Assembly: GCA_023853785.1 (NCBI GenBank)
Contig: JAJIRX010000328.1
Span: 1 to 48,183, forward strand
From: Psilocybe azurescens
Lineage: Eukaryota > Basidiomycota > Agaricomycetes > Agaricales > Agrocybaceae
DNA length: 48,183 nucleotides
Direction of reading: 5' to 3'
This document shows, piece by piece, positions 12,302 to 24,508 of the stretch (the first letter of the stretch is position 1; every line of letters starts with the position of its first letter). The translations under genes and the position numbers were made by a program. Below the pieces are notes generated by a model. That model ran no database searches. It was not told the DNA's origin and was given only the letters and a program-made list of their open reading frames with translations.

Positions 12302-13227
12302 TTAGACAGTCTCTAGTACTTGGAGTATCCAGTACATTCTCTAGATATAACAATGATGACACATACATAGCTACTTGAAGCAAACTATAACGTATTTGAG
12401 AACTCTTTGTATCATATATCGTGGTTATGAATGGGGGTTTATCTCAATATCATCTCAACAAGTGCTATTTCTCCGATTCCCCCGTTGTAAGGAACCACAC
12501 GTGATGCATCCTCTCCACACGTCGGACGCAATAGGACGCGACGCGTTAACATCACGGGATGTGGAATTTCCTAAGAAAATATATTTGCTAAGTTGTTTCA
12601 AAGTTACTCTGATCACTTACAACTCTTCCCAAGTTCACAGTTCTTCAGCAGTCCTTGAACTTGTGCTTTACTGCAGTCTATAGGCAACCTATTACCAGCC
12701 GGTTAGACCAGATGCTCAAATCATAGGACGTAGGATGGTGATCAGAACGGCTCCAGAGGCCCGAGGACGAGGGCTTGCAAGCTATAGTTTTATTACCAAG
12801 ATGAATACTTTTTATGTATCCATTTTTAAAGTGAAGCTCATTATAGCCGAACGATGTCAAGACTGAGCTCCTCTGACGACCCGTCAGCCTTGTAAATCAC
12901 TCCCATTACCGACATCTGGCTCCCAGGCTATTCTCTGGTGCGAATGACCTCTAACCTATCTCATCTTCTGCTTATTCTTGGGCTGGTGCGGGGGTGAATG
13001 TGGTTTCCGGATTTCGCTCGTACGCGTACGCTCGATGCCGTGGCCCTTTATGCTGAGGCAGCGAAAGAATGATCGTGCGCCGCGTTCCAAACTGCGTTCC
13101 GCACTATAGGGGTATCACAACCATAAATCATGGTCTTCGATATTCCGGGATGCAAGCGGGAGTGACGAGATGTCGATAGATCCTGGTCCTTCAACTTATA
13201 ATCCGTGTTCTAGGTAAGCATGACGCC
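12302..13227. other. Tail-to-tail intergenic region between copies D and E
   Basis: Convergent 3' flanks. No gene-like sequence is recognised. Confidence 0.45.
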
Positions 13228-14993
13228 TCAGCTAGGAAGTGTACCAATATGTATATGCGAATCGTCCATCGCGGCTGCTCGAAGATTGAACAATATTCGA
13301 CTGGCTAATACTGAGGAGATGGCGGTCGAAAACCCAATTGGGATTTCCAATATTGGGAGCTGAAAGGACAAGATGTTAATGCGATATATTTGAAGATAGG
13401 CCTGTGGGAGCTTACTGGTGCCATTGTCCACCATACTAAGCAGGTCACATATGTGGCCGTAATTCTGCCGAAGAACCATAAATGGCTTGACCACAATTCC
13501 GAATATTCGTTCTCGCTGTACACTCACACCAGAAAGTAAAAGACTGAATCTCGAATCATGACTTCCATGAGACTCTTTCCACGACGCGGGAGGCAGTAGG
13601 ACGATTCTCGATGCTCACGTACGGCTATTAGTAGTGCCATGATGAAAAGCACGCTCTCAAAGGCAAGAGCCGGGATCCAGAATCTGACGAATCGACGACT
13701 GTTACCTGCAGGGGAATCGCAAAATGTCCCCCGGGTATAGCTATTACCCCCACTGGAGTAGACATCATGTTAGCGAATGCAATTTTGAATCAGCAAATCA
13801 CGTCGGTAAGCATCGACAACTCACAGGTAGTTGTGGTTCCTGTCCATACAACCCAAGCTTCAATCGCAGAACATACAGTAAAACAAAATGCAAGTAAAAC
13901 GAGAACTCGCTTGTTCAGTGAGTATAACGCGTATATTCGGATCTGCAGAATCACTTCGAGATCATATTGTGCCTGTTGGTTCCGATGTGAAAACATAGAG
14001 TACCTTGGGTTATCATGGGAACGACCAACGCGGTCCACGCCTGCCACAAAATAAAGTGATCGCCTGGAATGCATGAGCATCGTATTTCTCAGAACGTCAG
14101 CCGAGCATGAACATGAGGGGACGACCACTCACAGCTAAGATACGCGATAATCCCGAATGAGAGAGGGTAAATGATACATTTTGAGGGGAAGATATTCCTC
14201 ACAACTGTAGTTCAAATCACGTTAGATCATGATGCCTGAGTAGGCGCGTACTACAGCTGCTACGGGAGACGCACCGTCTGCGTGACTGTCAGAGAGAAGA
14301 ACGCTAGATATGGATGCAATGCTGTTCAGTTATTCCTATTCATGGCATTAGACGATCAAGTGGTATATACCATAAAGCTCCACTCTATACGGCAAAAGAA
14401 GATCGTCTGAGTAAGAGGATAACTGCCGCTTGATTCATTTCACCGACATGGATGTAACCAGGAAGTAGTACCGATTCTGATTTATTTCGAGGAACGATTA
14501 TCGGGTGAGTACGTATACGAAAAGAAAGCACGAAATTAGTATACCAGCAGGAACATTGCTTTAGCAACCGTCCATCTACTTGGCTGACAATTATCACTGT
14601 TAAAACGATCTCATAACGTCGAGTCTTAAATGACCGTTACCCAGATCATCTCGACCTTTACGTCGCAGAGTCAGTCACAACGTGTAGTGACATAGGATGT
14701 ACGAGTCTCACCTCTCTGTCGAGCGTTATGACTGAATATATATATGACATATTCAGCGAAAGGAAGACAAGGACCAGATTACACCCCATCTGCGTACGTA
14801 CCATATTCGTACATAAAAATAACAGCAGGTCCCACTGCGGATATCATTAACATTCATTTATCGATGCGGAACCATTCAACGACGGCGTACGTTTGGTGTA
14901 CTGGAGAACTTGTATGTTCCGCAAAAGCTGGCTTGAGGGCTGACTCATAATCTTCATGGAATCAGCGCGGATGTCGTGAACCATGGAGGACAT
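13228..14993 (-). CDS. DUF6533-family membrane protein, copy E (appears intact)
   Basis: Read on the minus strand from MSSMVHDIRADSMKIM at 14993 through QVLQYTK. The exons are VGPAVIFMYEYG (about 14845-14812), VITLDRE, VEMIW, PSRWTVAKAMFLL (about 14585-14547) and NRYYFLVTSM (about 14470-14441). DHFILWQAWTALVVPMITQ follows near 14070, then IRIYALYSLNKRVLVLLAF from about 13945. IPGGHFAIPL lies near 13730 and FVRFWIPALAFESVLFIMAL next. LMEVMIRDSVFYFLV lies near 13570, ITATYVTCLVWW near 13470, and PIGFSTAISSVLASRILF ends at 13228. Introns are short and GT-AG. This is the cleanest full-length member together with copy D and lies opposite to it. Receptor-like or transporter roles are often guessed for the family, but none can be shown here. 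Confidence 0.8.
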
Positions 14994-17269
14994 AGGCGAG
15001 TCGGAGAAAGGGAAGCGAAATGGCGAGAGCAAAATAAGTGCCTTATGACTATCCCTTATTAGTCTTAATTCCGCCTTCAATGGACGATATTTTTAGAGTG
15101 CTGGTATGCGCCACAGCGTGCACCGATGTAGTAACATAAATAGATACTGCTTTGATTGTCGTAACAGCCGTGTAAAGGTGGGGGCATCGGATCGACAATA
15201 TCATTTCATAGGCCATCCTCCTTTACATATTGCCAAGGAACCAGCCCAGTACCTGGTAGTGCAAGTTGTATCAGCGAATGCGAGTGCACCTCGGTCAGAA
15301 CACAATATACCCATGCGAATATCCTGCTCGCCTTGGGCTGCTCTGGATGACGCTTTATGCTTGAAGTATTCAATGACAATCCTATGAAAGTCTGGCAGGC
15401 ATTACTGTGGGAGAATGCTAACACAATCAAACCAGAGCAGAAACTGCGACATTTGGGTTAGCTGAAAGGTGAGAACTATCATCCCCGAGCGGTGGTGATT
15501 AGCAGAACACAGTCCTGCATCAAAACCCAGGGGTGATGACAGGTGCGGAAGTCCACGCGCATGGTGGACATGTCATGAGAGTGAGCGAGCATATTTTGCG
15601 CCGCAGACATAGATAGCACAAAATACTGTAGATTAAATAGGAATTCCGAGTGGATAGATGATCCAGTCGCAAGCACTTTAGATTAGATGAGGTCAAATGA
15701 TGTTGATGAGATTCAGCATGGGCACACGGACAAAGTTAGAGAGAAAGAGAACAAGTGCACATAGAAGTGGATTTTCCAAGGATATGAATACACCAGTCTA
15801 ATATCCAGGGTGGCTAAAAGATACTACCGTGAAGGTGACAGTGAAGAACAGACTGACAGATGCAAATACCGACGCCACACCAGACATTGGAAACCGCCGA
15901 TGCAGATTGGACGCCAAGACCACCAGTCTTGGTATCGGCTTGGAAGTTTAGAAACGCGTTGCCTAGCGCTCATTTGAGTCCTTAGAAGTCGAGCAGGTGA
16001 AAAGTAGGTCTGACGTGGACAGATACGCTGACCTGAGAGTACAGCTGCCAACATGAACGGTGAAACATTCGAGGACCTTTTGTCTACTCGCCTTCGCGTT
16101 AGAAGCTTCTGTGTTCAATGTCATGACTATTTTTGTTCCGCTTGGTGGTTGGCAGCACTTTGCTCTCAGCATGAAGTGGAACTGAACTTATTGAAGGGCT
16201 CAGCGGAACGAATTCAAGCCGAAACGTGATGAGTCACGAGCTTGGCGGCTGCAGGATCCGTCAATTCGCACCCGTAAAGCTGAGTTTAAATCCCTGTAGC
16301 GAGCAGTTCCCACGCATTCCTGGGGCAAAAATCGCAAAAAGCTTTTGCAATTTTTGACCTCCCCCAAACACTGAATTCATCCCATCTTATGATTCTTAAT
16401 ACTCACGATGCAGGACATCATTATATACATGTCCCCATATCCCGCTTTCCATTTGTATATAAATACTCGCGCTGTCCAGAAATTGCTGGAAATTCTCCGT
16501 TATGCTTCGTTCTGCCACGTCTCTGCATGGCTGCTCTCGGTTCTTCTCACCTCAATACGCCCTACTGAAGTTACGGGAGACATTTATATCAATGCGATAC
16601 GTAGTCTGCTAAGCAAGCGTCACGGTCGGTAGTTACAACGCTCTAGAAGCCCTGCAAGTTAGGTATCGCACAGTGTAAAGCACTCTTGCATGCGCGCAGA
16701 CCGTGCTGCTTCTACCCATAGCCATATGCTGGTAGGGGTGCTTGTCTCAATGTCGCTGCTCGCCATCTAGACGCCATCCTAATAGGCTACCCATGAAAAC
16801 ATCCAAGCCTCTAAGCGCAGTCGACTATGGACCTCATCCACCGTAAGCTTGTTGAAGAAATTGGCGCAACGAAATGGAGATGGTTCCTGAATAATTGTGA
16901 GCAAAGTTGAGCCCTTAGTCAGCGCGCTACCACTTATACGGATGCAAATAATTTTCATTCGAAGGGAATATGTGTACTTAAATTACCATCCCCATTCGAA
17001 GAGTCTGATGCTGCGGGTGCCAGGGGCCATTCACCCGCGGACATCTGTCCAAGATGGTTCTGAGGGTATCCCAGCCATACCACCGCCTACTTCTCGTTTT
17101 TCGGTAACCAAATTCTCGAATAAATGTCCGTCGTGATGTTCTCGATCCATGGAGATCGGTAAGCGAGCGTTGCTTACAAGCCATATTGACTATTTCAAGC
17201 CCTATCCCTCAATACTATAAAGTACGAGTTTGTCGAGAAGTTCCTATGCCCCAAGTATCCAATCAGGCT
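14994..17269. other. Gene-free stretch between copy E and the peroxidase pseudogene
   Basis: It holds the promoter side of copy E. Open frames of 65-93 codons occur on both strands without recognisable motifs. A TATAAA near 17217 lies about 50 bp before the signal peptide of the peroxidase pseudogene. Confidence 0.45.
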
Positions 17270-18790
17270 ATGATCTCACCACGGTCCGCTGTGACTGCTC
17301 TATTGCTCGTGGCAGTGTCCACCCGGTCAGCAATTGCGTACCACTGATCTTTTCCCTATACGATGCCCTTGAGCAGTTACTCTACGACAATACTGATCAT
17401 GTAGGTGTTCTCATTGATGGGATAAATAACCGTTGCAGAACTTGATATCCTCGAGCCTGGGTGCCAACGGCCGCTGCTGAATGGCTAAGACTGGTGAGCT
17501 AGGTATTAATCCATGTTTAGACTTTGATTTCTGATATCATTACAGGCTGCTATGGCTACCCATAAGTGGACGACGGCACTGGACTCTTTCATTCTTGTCA
17601 TATACTTCGCGACTATGGTAATTAATAGTATCTGTCTTCCCGTCTGGTATTAATACCGGTGTTGTGTTAAAGAACATCGGCCAGGGAAATGTCGAGACAG
17701 TCGTTAGACTCTCCCAGTTTGCCAATAAATCTCGTGGGCATATCAAGCAACATATCTGTGCTTTGACATAGTCATTAATAATAGAAATCATCATCGTAGG
17801 CTGGCTTGTTAACATTTGGAGTCCTTTCGGGCGTGGCCGTCTATAGTCGCCCAAAACATACCATACAAAGGAGGTCGTGTAGACCGTCTTGAAAGTTGGA
17901 GCTTCGGGGTACCGAGTCCACAGCAAAAACTGCAGTAACAAGCCGAGAGCTTCAGACAGAAAGTGAATTCTCACCGCCGGACATGATTAGCCTCGTGGCC
18001 TGTGGCCATACCTTAGCAGCACAGCGCGGATTTCCCGAATATCGTTTTGATTAAAAACGCTGACTTTGATAGAACAGTTGCGTTTGATCGTGCAATGTAG
18101 CCTGGGATGACGAATCGTTCCATGCTACATAACGTATACACTGGTGCTTGGGTTCCCAGCCCATTACAGGTACGACGGCCAATCCTCTGGTCGTCGCTCA
18201 GGATAAAACACCTGCCTTCGATCTGTGTGTATTTCGGAGTGATGAGAATATAACAATGCGAAGATGTGTGTCCCCAAGGGACACTACTCGATGCGCACGC
18301 ACATTATTCAAGCCACTCTTTTAATTCTGTAACCTGAACACTCTGAGGACATGTTCAGGACAACAAGGTCCGAATCGACCTTGTTGCAGAAGATGATGGA
18401 CACCGTCCCTAAACATGTTGTACTCACCCAGATCATCGATCTCCAGCCGGCCAAGGTGTCCTGTGTAGAAGTCAGTTCTCACCTAGTTACCTCGTTTCGT
18501 TCATTCTTTCCTATTCCGAACATATTTGTAAAGCTTCACTACCTAGATTGCCCGGCGTTCGAATGTCGCCATTCTCTCATACCGCACCACGACGCTTCTA
18601 TGGTGTGAATCGCGGAGTAATCCTACAAGTGCCACTATGTATGCCTTGGATAACCGGGGAGGCATCCGCCCCGGCACTTTAATGACAGACATCGCAGTCA
18701 ACCATGTCCCGGTAAATATCACGGGTACTGCACTTGGATACGAGACACATGTTGCTACGGACTTTGAATATGAATTCAATATATTAAGTC
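17270..18790 (+). pseudogene. Decayed secreted heme peroxidase
   Basis: This is a paralogue of the peroxidase at 36590-38642, with the same order of landmarks but many stops and frame changes. A signal peptide opens MISPRSAVTALLLVAVS at 17270. YDALEQLLYDN lies at about 17359, LIDGINNRCRT near 17413 and AAAEWLRL near 17471. A damaged MATH-DDGTG lies near 17550. The proximal-histidine block PPDMISLVACGHTLA lies near 17975-18020, and NADFDRTVAFDRAM near 18055. ANPLVVAQDKT lies near 18179, LLQKMMDTVPKHVVLTQII near 18382-18440, and a weakly matching MYALDNRGG to YEFN stretch runs to about 18780. The reading frame cannot be kept across more than one exon. The long minus-strand open frame at 17540-17974 is its antisense shadow. 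Confidence 0.75.
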
Positions 18791-21182
18791 GGAGATCATA
18801 TAATAAAGAACGTGTGCCTCGACATCTTCATTGTGTGACGGGCCCGAATGCTATGCAATATCATATGTATATTTGGACTCAAGAGTCGTTATTCCGCATT
18901 TTTGAATTCTCCTTGCAGTTGATGAAACGCCTTTATCATGGAAAATTCTTATTCCCCTCAGCGCGTATAACTTGGCAAAAATTCGAGCGCTAGGCAGAGC
19001 ATATTCCTAGGCCTTCAGGCTAGTCGGAGAGCAGGTGTTACTTACGTTTAGAGGGACTCGATGGCTCACAGGTGTCCAGATACAAGATGTAACCGGCAAA
19101 TGTGATCCAAAAGTTTTACTGGGTTCCGCGGAAGAGCCTGACTACTTGCCTACTTTTGAGCCATAATTTATGAGGTACCGGGCAAAAATGAGGGAGAACA
19201 TCGAAAGGAGCAGGATTAAATCCTTTAGGTCTTTTACGCTGTGAGCGATATATCCAGCTCTTCTGCAAAATTGCAGTCTCGACTTTGCCGCCTCCGGCGC
19301 GTATCGCTCCCGTCCTAAAAGGGTGTCGTTTTGACTCTCGTCTGACATAGTTCTTTCTTTGTTTTTGCCGAGACAATCTAAGGCAGATTACCAAGTCCCT
19401 GTAAGCGTGACGAGATCTGTCACAGAAGTGTCTAAAATCCGTGAATGTCGTGGTCGTATATTTAGACGTCATAGCTAATATTTGACGCCGAACATATTTG
19501 AGAATGCTTAAACTTCATACACCTAGTACATATTACCGGTGCTCCTTGTTAAATATCTTCAACAATGATGCCACGAGAGACCTAAAAGCTGAGTAGATAT
19601 ATTTATGCTTAGCCCGGACTGTCGTTCAAGATCTCGACAAAAGGGGATCCACATTGCAAGGTTCCTTTAACTCGCTTGCAATTTTCCATGTTGCGGCATT
19701 GCGACCCCGATGAATAAGTGTTCTCCTAATTTGATCTTTAGTTATAATAACTTATATACAAATGGGTTATGTATTACTCTGGATGGTTAGCTCTTAAATT
19801 CCAGGGGCATGGGGACGGGCAGTAAGGAGAAAGCCGGTAATGCTTAACGTACAATTGAATATGTAGTCGATAAGACATACCAGGGTACTACCGCTTCTTT
19901 CCCATAATGCATAAGTTGCACCAATCTGGTGGGAAAGAAATGAAACTCCGATGATCTGTAGTTTTGCGATCTGTTCACCGAATAACTTCCTCAGAATAAG
20001 TTCGTGGCTCTGTAGTCGGTGACCATTTCACGCCTCATTTAAACTAATTTCTGGGTTCTCAAATTACTACGGCCACATGATGTTTGATTTTCTGAGCAAT
20101 GTCCATAACTTTGTACAGAAACTGTCAGGCGCGTCACATATAGCCTGCGGAAGAGCAGTTTATCTAATCAGAATGTGAGATCTAGTCGGGTAACAGAGTA
20201 AGCCTCCATGAGCAAGCTCGGCGAATGGATGCGTTGATTCACATTCGATGGGACATGGTGGGTAGAGAAATAATCACTATATGCCCGAATCACTGTACGC
20301 GTACGGTAGAACTGTAGAGGCAATCTTTATTTTCTGATAGAGAAATTTTTTGCAAACCCGGTCTATACCATAGCCAGGTTGACAAGCATCCGCTGATCTA
20401 CATTGGAATGAGTGAGTCGGCATGTTGTAGGTAAGATCGATATGGAAAACTCCGGCCTACATATGGCTGACGTGGTCTGATTAGATGCATTTGTCCGCGG
20501 CTGCAGGAAGGGTTGATTATCAACCAATGTTTTCGATAAGGGTCTAGACACAGGCATATGTAGTAAATATCGTCTACACAGCCGATGGGGGTGTAATTTT
20601 TTCGCAGATAGCTGAGCAGCTGAAATATACGCAGTGGTTTAGCAGAGCAAAGAGTCAATATGTTTACTTAAGTAAGCAGATACTTCTCGGTCATACCATT
20701 CACTTAATAAAGCATTGGCCAAAATCTGACTGGGTGGCTCATTGGTATACATCTGATAATACTCACGAGAGTAGAGAGCGGCAAACCGCGGAGCAGAATC
20801 TAGAGAGCGTCAAATCGCGGAGCAGAATCCAAATGACGAAGAAAAAGTTGAATACTCTTCGTAGTACTCGCCGCGACCAAGAAAACCAAAGCATACAGAC
20901 AGTCTAAAAAAGTTTCTATGATAACGGTTCAAAAAATGCGCCCCTGTTTCATAATGCAATTCCATGAACAGTTTGCAAACCCAAATATATCACAACTACC
21001 TCAGCGCGGCGAGCTGAAATAAGATAAATAGACAAGAATGTAGTACTTATGTCCCCAACAGCCTCATACTCTACAGACAGTAAGTGTTGGCCATAATACT
21101 TCTCGCCGGCATTGCTGACATATGTAGCTCCTACCCACCATTAGCCAACATCATCACCGTTCAACACCCTAAACAACCCAGA
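18791..21182. other. Gene-free stretch, mostly featureless
   Basis: Scattered open frames of up to 118 codons occur (for example 19116-19472 minus), none with motifs. The only structure noticed is a pair of 29-bp tandem units at 20772-20829. Confidence 0.45.
20772..20829 (+). repeat. Two tandem 29-bp units
   Basis: Units at 20772-20800 and 20801-20829 start TAGAGAGCG and end CGCGGAGCAGAATC, with two mismatches between them. Too short to interpret. Confidence 0.7.
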
Positions 21183-21587
21183 ATGTCCGCTGAAGATAAT
21201 CGCCGCATCGTCACCCAATTCATAACCATCGTCCAGGACCGTAAATATGACGATCTACTTGCTATCTCAGCACAAGATGCCACATGGTGGATCTCTGGAC
21301 CACAAGAGAAGTTGCCGTTCTTCGGAACACATCTACTCGCAGATCGAGTCCCTCACATGAAAGAAGCGTTCGGCAGAGCAAATTCTATCACCTACGAGAT
21401 TCGCGGTATCACAGCAAATGAACACGAGGCGGTCGTTGAGTACTCCGTAAAGGCAGAGGGTCCGGCAGAGGGTCAACACTACGAGAACGAGAACTTGACA
21501 AAGTTTACCTTGAAGGATGGGAAGATTCTCCAAGTCCGGGAATATATTGATACTAATCCTATTTTCGAGTATATGGGTGCTGCGTAA
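21183..21587 (+). CDS. SnoaL/NTF2-like domain protein
   Basis: Single exon of 134 codons starting MSAEDNRRIVTQFIT. The pattern is that of the SnoaL-like branch of the NTF2 fold: an N-terminal helix pair, YDDLLAISAQDATWWISGP at residues about 21-39, PFFGTH, a helix KEAFGRANSITYEI, and strands AVVEYSVKAEG, LTKFTLKDGKI and EYIDTNPI at the C-terminus. Proteins of this type are small cone-shaped domains that bind or isomerise hydrophobic metabolites, or have unknown roles; the substrate cannot be told. An in-frame upstream ATG at 21084 would add 33 residues, but a GTAAGT at about 21078 and a TAG-ending acceptor suggest that stretch is intron or leader. No operon-like partner is near. A palindromic MITE begins 190 bp downstream. 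Confidence 0.8.
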   Translation: MSAEDNRRIVTQFITIVQDRKYDDLLAISAQDATWWISGPQEKLPFFGTHLLADRVPHMKEAFGRANSITYEIRGITANEHEAVVEYSVKAEGPAEGQHYENENLTKFTLKDGKILQVREYIDTNPIFEYMGAA

Positions 21588-21777
21588 ATAGATCTGCGTC
21601 CGCCTCTGGTACCTAGAACAAACCCCGAATTAAATATAAATTAAATGAGACTTTTAGACCATGAGATACCCCTTAAGTTTGTCGTCTTACACCGTCTGGA
21701 ACTGGAACTGAGTGAGATATGCCTAACAAAGTGTGTCTTTTTTAGCATAAGCCTAGGGCGCACTGGCTCGCTAGAGA

Positions 21778-22255
21778 CACTGCTGGGACCGAAATTCTGC
21801 GGAATGCAGATTCCATGCAAAATCAGTTGTCGTGACACAAAGTATTGTAATTTGCAAAATGAATAATTTTAAATCAAATCAGCCTTGAGCAAAGACAATA
21901 AGAACTGTAACAGAGATTAAAATTCTACCTGAATATGGTAATTTGCAGAATATACGATTTTGCATATTGCAAGAACACAATAAAAATGATAAATTCTGCA
22001 CTGGCAGACAAATTTTATTTTTCTCAGCCACTGCAGAATTTATCATTCTTATTGTATTCTGCATTTCGTAAAATAGTGTGTTTTGCAAATTGCCATATTT
22101 AGGTAGAACTTTAATCTCTGTTACAGTTCTTATTGTCTTTGCTCAAGGCTGATTTGATTTAAAATTATTCATTTTGCAAATTACAATACTTTGTGTCACG
22201 ACAACTGATTTTGCATGGAATCTGCATTCCGCAGAATTTTTCAGTCCCAGCAGTG
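21778..22255. mobile_element. Palindromic (foldback) MITE with CACTG ends, 478 bp
   Basis: The left half is repeated almost perfectly, inverted, in the right half: arms of more than 170 bp with a handful of differences and a short diverged centre near 21960-22030. The outer ends are CACTGCTGGGAC and GTCCCAGCAGTG. The flank AGA occurs on both sides (21775-21777 and 22256-22258), giving a 3-bp target duplication with CACTG termini, as in CACTA (EnSpm) elements. The alternative reading is a 5-bp GAGAC duplication with ends one base further in. It encodes no protein. Confidence 0.8.
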
Positions 22256-23037
22256 AGACGTATTGGGCTAGTCTTGCTTTATAATATATGCACTGTAAAT
22301 TCAGTTGACACAGCTTTGATTGCACACCGCCGTGTCTCCGGCGTCGGTCATCGACATTTACGCCTGCACAAACCCATTTTTCCTATTAGAAATCGCATCC
22401 TCGAATCCATTTTCGACAGCCCGGGTCCGGGTCGATGCGCACGACAATTATCACAATACGACAAGGTCGTTAAGCTCGGGACCCGCTGGCCGATAGATGC
22501 CAATAGCATGCGTATAGAGAATATAATAGGAGCGGCAGCTTCAGCTGAGGTTAGAGCCTATCCATATCTCCTCTGCCGTTAATTGCATCCTCGAACACCC
22601 GCAGGTGCACACCAAAGTCAATGTCAGCGTCGGCTACTCGTACAGCACGTCATAAGGTTATTGGGGTGCGCAGCTTGGGATGGAAAGAGGAAAGTCGGGA
22701 GGCGGCTTCCAGCTGCGGTTGATTTTTACATCACTTCTGGTGGGAGGAACGGATGCTTATCTCAACCAGATCGCGCCAGAGGGAGAGTGGAGTCAATATA
22801 CGCGTCACAGGCGTGTCCTGCAAGACAAATATTAGTTCTCGTCTTCGACGCAAGTTTGTTTGGACAGGACACCCAATGCATTTCTCATAAACGCTGATGT
22901 CTAACACATTTATAGTAGGGGCACTTCGGACGCACTCACCGAGGGATTCCGGCAGCCAGCATACACATCGAGAGATGGAGAGGTTATTACAACTGAGATG
23001 AGTACTCTACAAAATTCGAAAGGGGACGTGTCCTTAC
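22256..23037. other. Gene-free stretch
   Basis: Open frames at 22193-22582 and 22583-22897 on the plus strand start inside or next to the MITE and show no recognisable motifs. Confidence 0.4.
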
Positions 23038-23222
23038 CTCTTTCAGAATATGGACATCAGCGCTCGGGAATACTCGAATGGGTAATTCGATTTGGTCAGC
23101 CTCGTCTTTAGCGGACTGACGTGTGTTGGTATCATTTCCAGTAACGACAGCCTCTCACTATACACAGCACCCAACTCCCTTCTCTCGTCTCGAATCTCGT
23201 TGGGCGTTCGTGGATGGGTGTG
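23038..23222 (-). CDS. Possible exons of an unrecognised gene
   Basis: On the minus strand an exon from about 23222 (after a CAG acceptor) reads into DERRELGAVY. A 53-bp GT-AG intron (about 23106-23158) would join it to EADQIELPIRVFPSADVHIL, ending at a GTAAGG donor near 23038. The joined sequence looks protein-like and the splice sites are good, but I recognise no family, and the flanking exons could not be followed with confidence. It may be a remnant. Confidence 0.25.
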
Positions 23223-23969
23223 CTGATGATATAGGTCTTTATTTGAATGTATCACAGCCATCAAGATTATGCACTCACATATAATCGATTCATTAATAGA
23301 GTGCCTGTTCGTGGACGATCAGCGAACAGGTGTCAGAAATACCGTTATCGCAACGTCAAAGTGAATCTGGGGAGAATATTTTTTGAGGTCTTGATTGGTG
23401 TCATATGTGAGCTTGCAAGGCAACGCCAAACGACGAGGCGGACTGACTGGCATACAGACGATGGAAGGCGTCCTAGCTCCTGACAAAAGGTGAGTAAGCA
23501 AATAATTGGAAAAGGGCAAAATTTTACCCCCAACCCGTTGGCCGATGGTTCCAGTCTCGCTATGCTAATTGTATGATGGTGACACTGGAAAGCACAGGGA
23601 TCGGAGTAACATGCACAGAGGATCTAGAGGAAAATAGACGCCTTCACTATAAATCCAAGATAAGCTCTGCGGGACCGGGAATCCTATCACTTACCAACCG
23701 ACTCATGTCCGGTACTGCCATTCCTAATGCGTTCCCCACGTCGAAATATCAGTCTTCGTTGTTTATACCATCCGTCGCCGAAGTAGGGAGCTTCGCTTTG
23801 TGTTGGTCGCAGGGCTTAGATAAGGCATTGATCAAAAACGATCGGCTTCGTGTATCTGGATACGCAGAGGAGGAGAGGGGAATGTGGACGACTTCGCTGT
23901 GGATTGCAGGTGAGTGGCTCTGCTGAACTGCGAAAGACTGCGAAATGTTGCGAGTATTCCGATCGTTAA
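23223..23969. other. Stretch with one unassigned open frame
   Basis: A 117-codon plus-strand frame at 23573-23926 contains YAEEERGMWTTSLWIAGEW but matches nothing I know. No clear gene structure is visible. Confidence 0.35.
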
Positions 23970-24508
23970 GGGCCCGTTCGGCTAGCAAGCTCCGTGGGGC
24001 CTAAGCGGGCAGGTCCCAGCTCTGATGGAGCTTGCATTTGGTCGGGGCGGACTCCCACGGTTTCTGGAGCGTGGTCACGCTTGATCACAGCGATTAGATT
24101 AGATTTGGTGATGATAAAATGAATAACTTCGACCAAAATAGCATCATCTGTACCAGTCCAAATACATTGAAGTGACGGTGTTTTGGCTTTATTTTCAGTC
24201 TTTAAATCAGATTTTTTGGATTGTATTGACAGATAATATAGAGCAACAGTATTGAGAAATTAACAAGTGTAAGTTGAGATAATGAGCTAGAGAAAAACAG
24301 TGAAGTTGAAAGAGATATGTCGATAACTGGGAAAGAAAGGATTACAGAATGATTTGGCAAGCGATGTCACAGACTTAAACGAGACAGGGTGCAGCCGAAC
24401 GCTCTTTGCTAGGCGGCAACGCTTGGATTTGGCTCAAGCCATCAATTTCGGCTTAGGCCCTGATTTTGGCAGACACGCTCCGTGGAGCGTCGCTAGCCGA
24501 ACGGGCCC
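23970..24508. mobile_element. PIF/Harbinger-like MITE, 539 bp
   Basis: Ends are inverted repeats of GGGCCCGTTCGGCTAGC (17 bp identical), extending imperfectly for another 10 bp. The flanking trinucleotide TAA is duplicated (23967-23969 and 24509-24511), the usual PIF/Harbinger target. The interior is non-coding. Confidence 0.85.

Noticed and set aside
17540..17974. 144-codon minus-strand open frame
   Set aside because: It is antisense to the decayed peroxidase, whose motifs read on the plus strand.
21084..21182. N-terminal extension of the SnoaL-like protein from an upstream ATG
   Set aside because: The stretch looks like leader or intron (a GTAAGT just before and a TAG acceptor-like end) and the fold starts naturally at MSAEDNRR.
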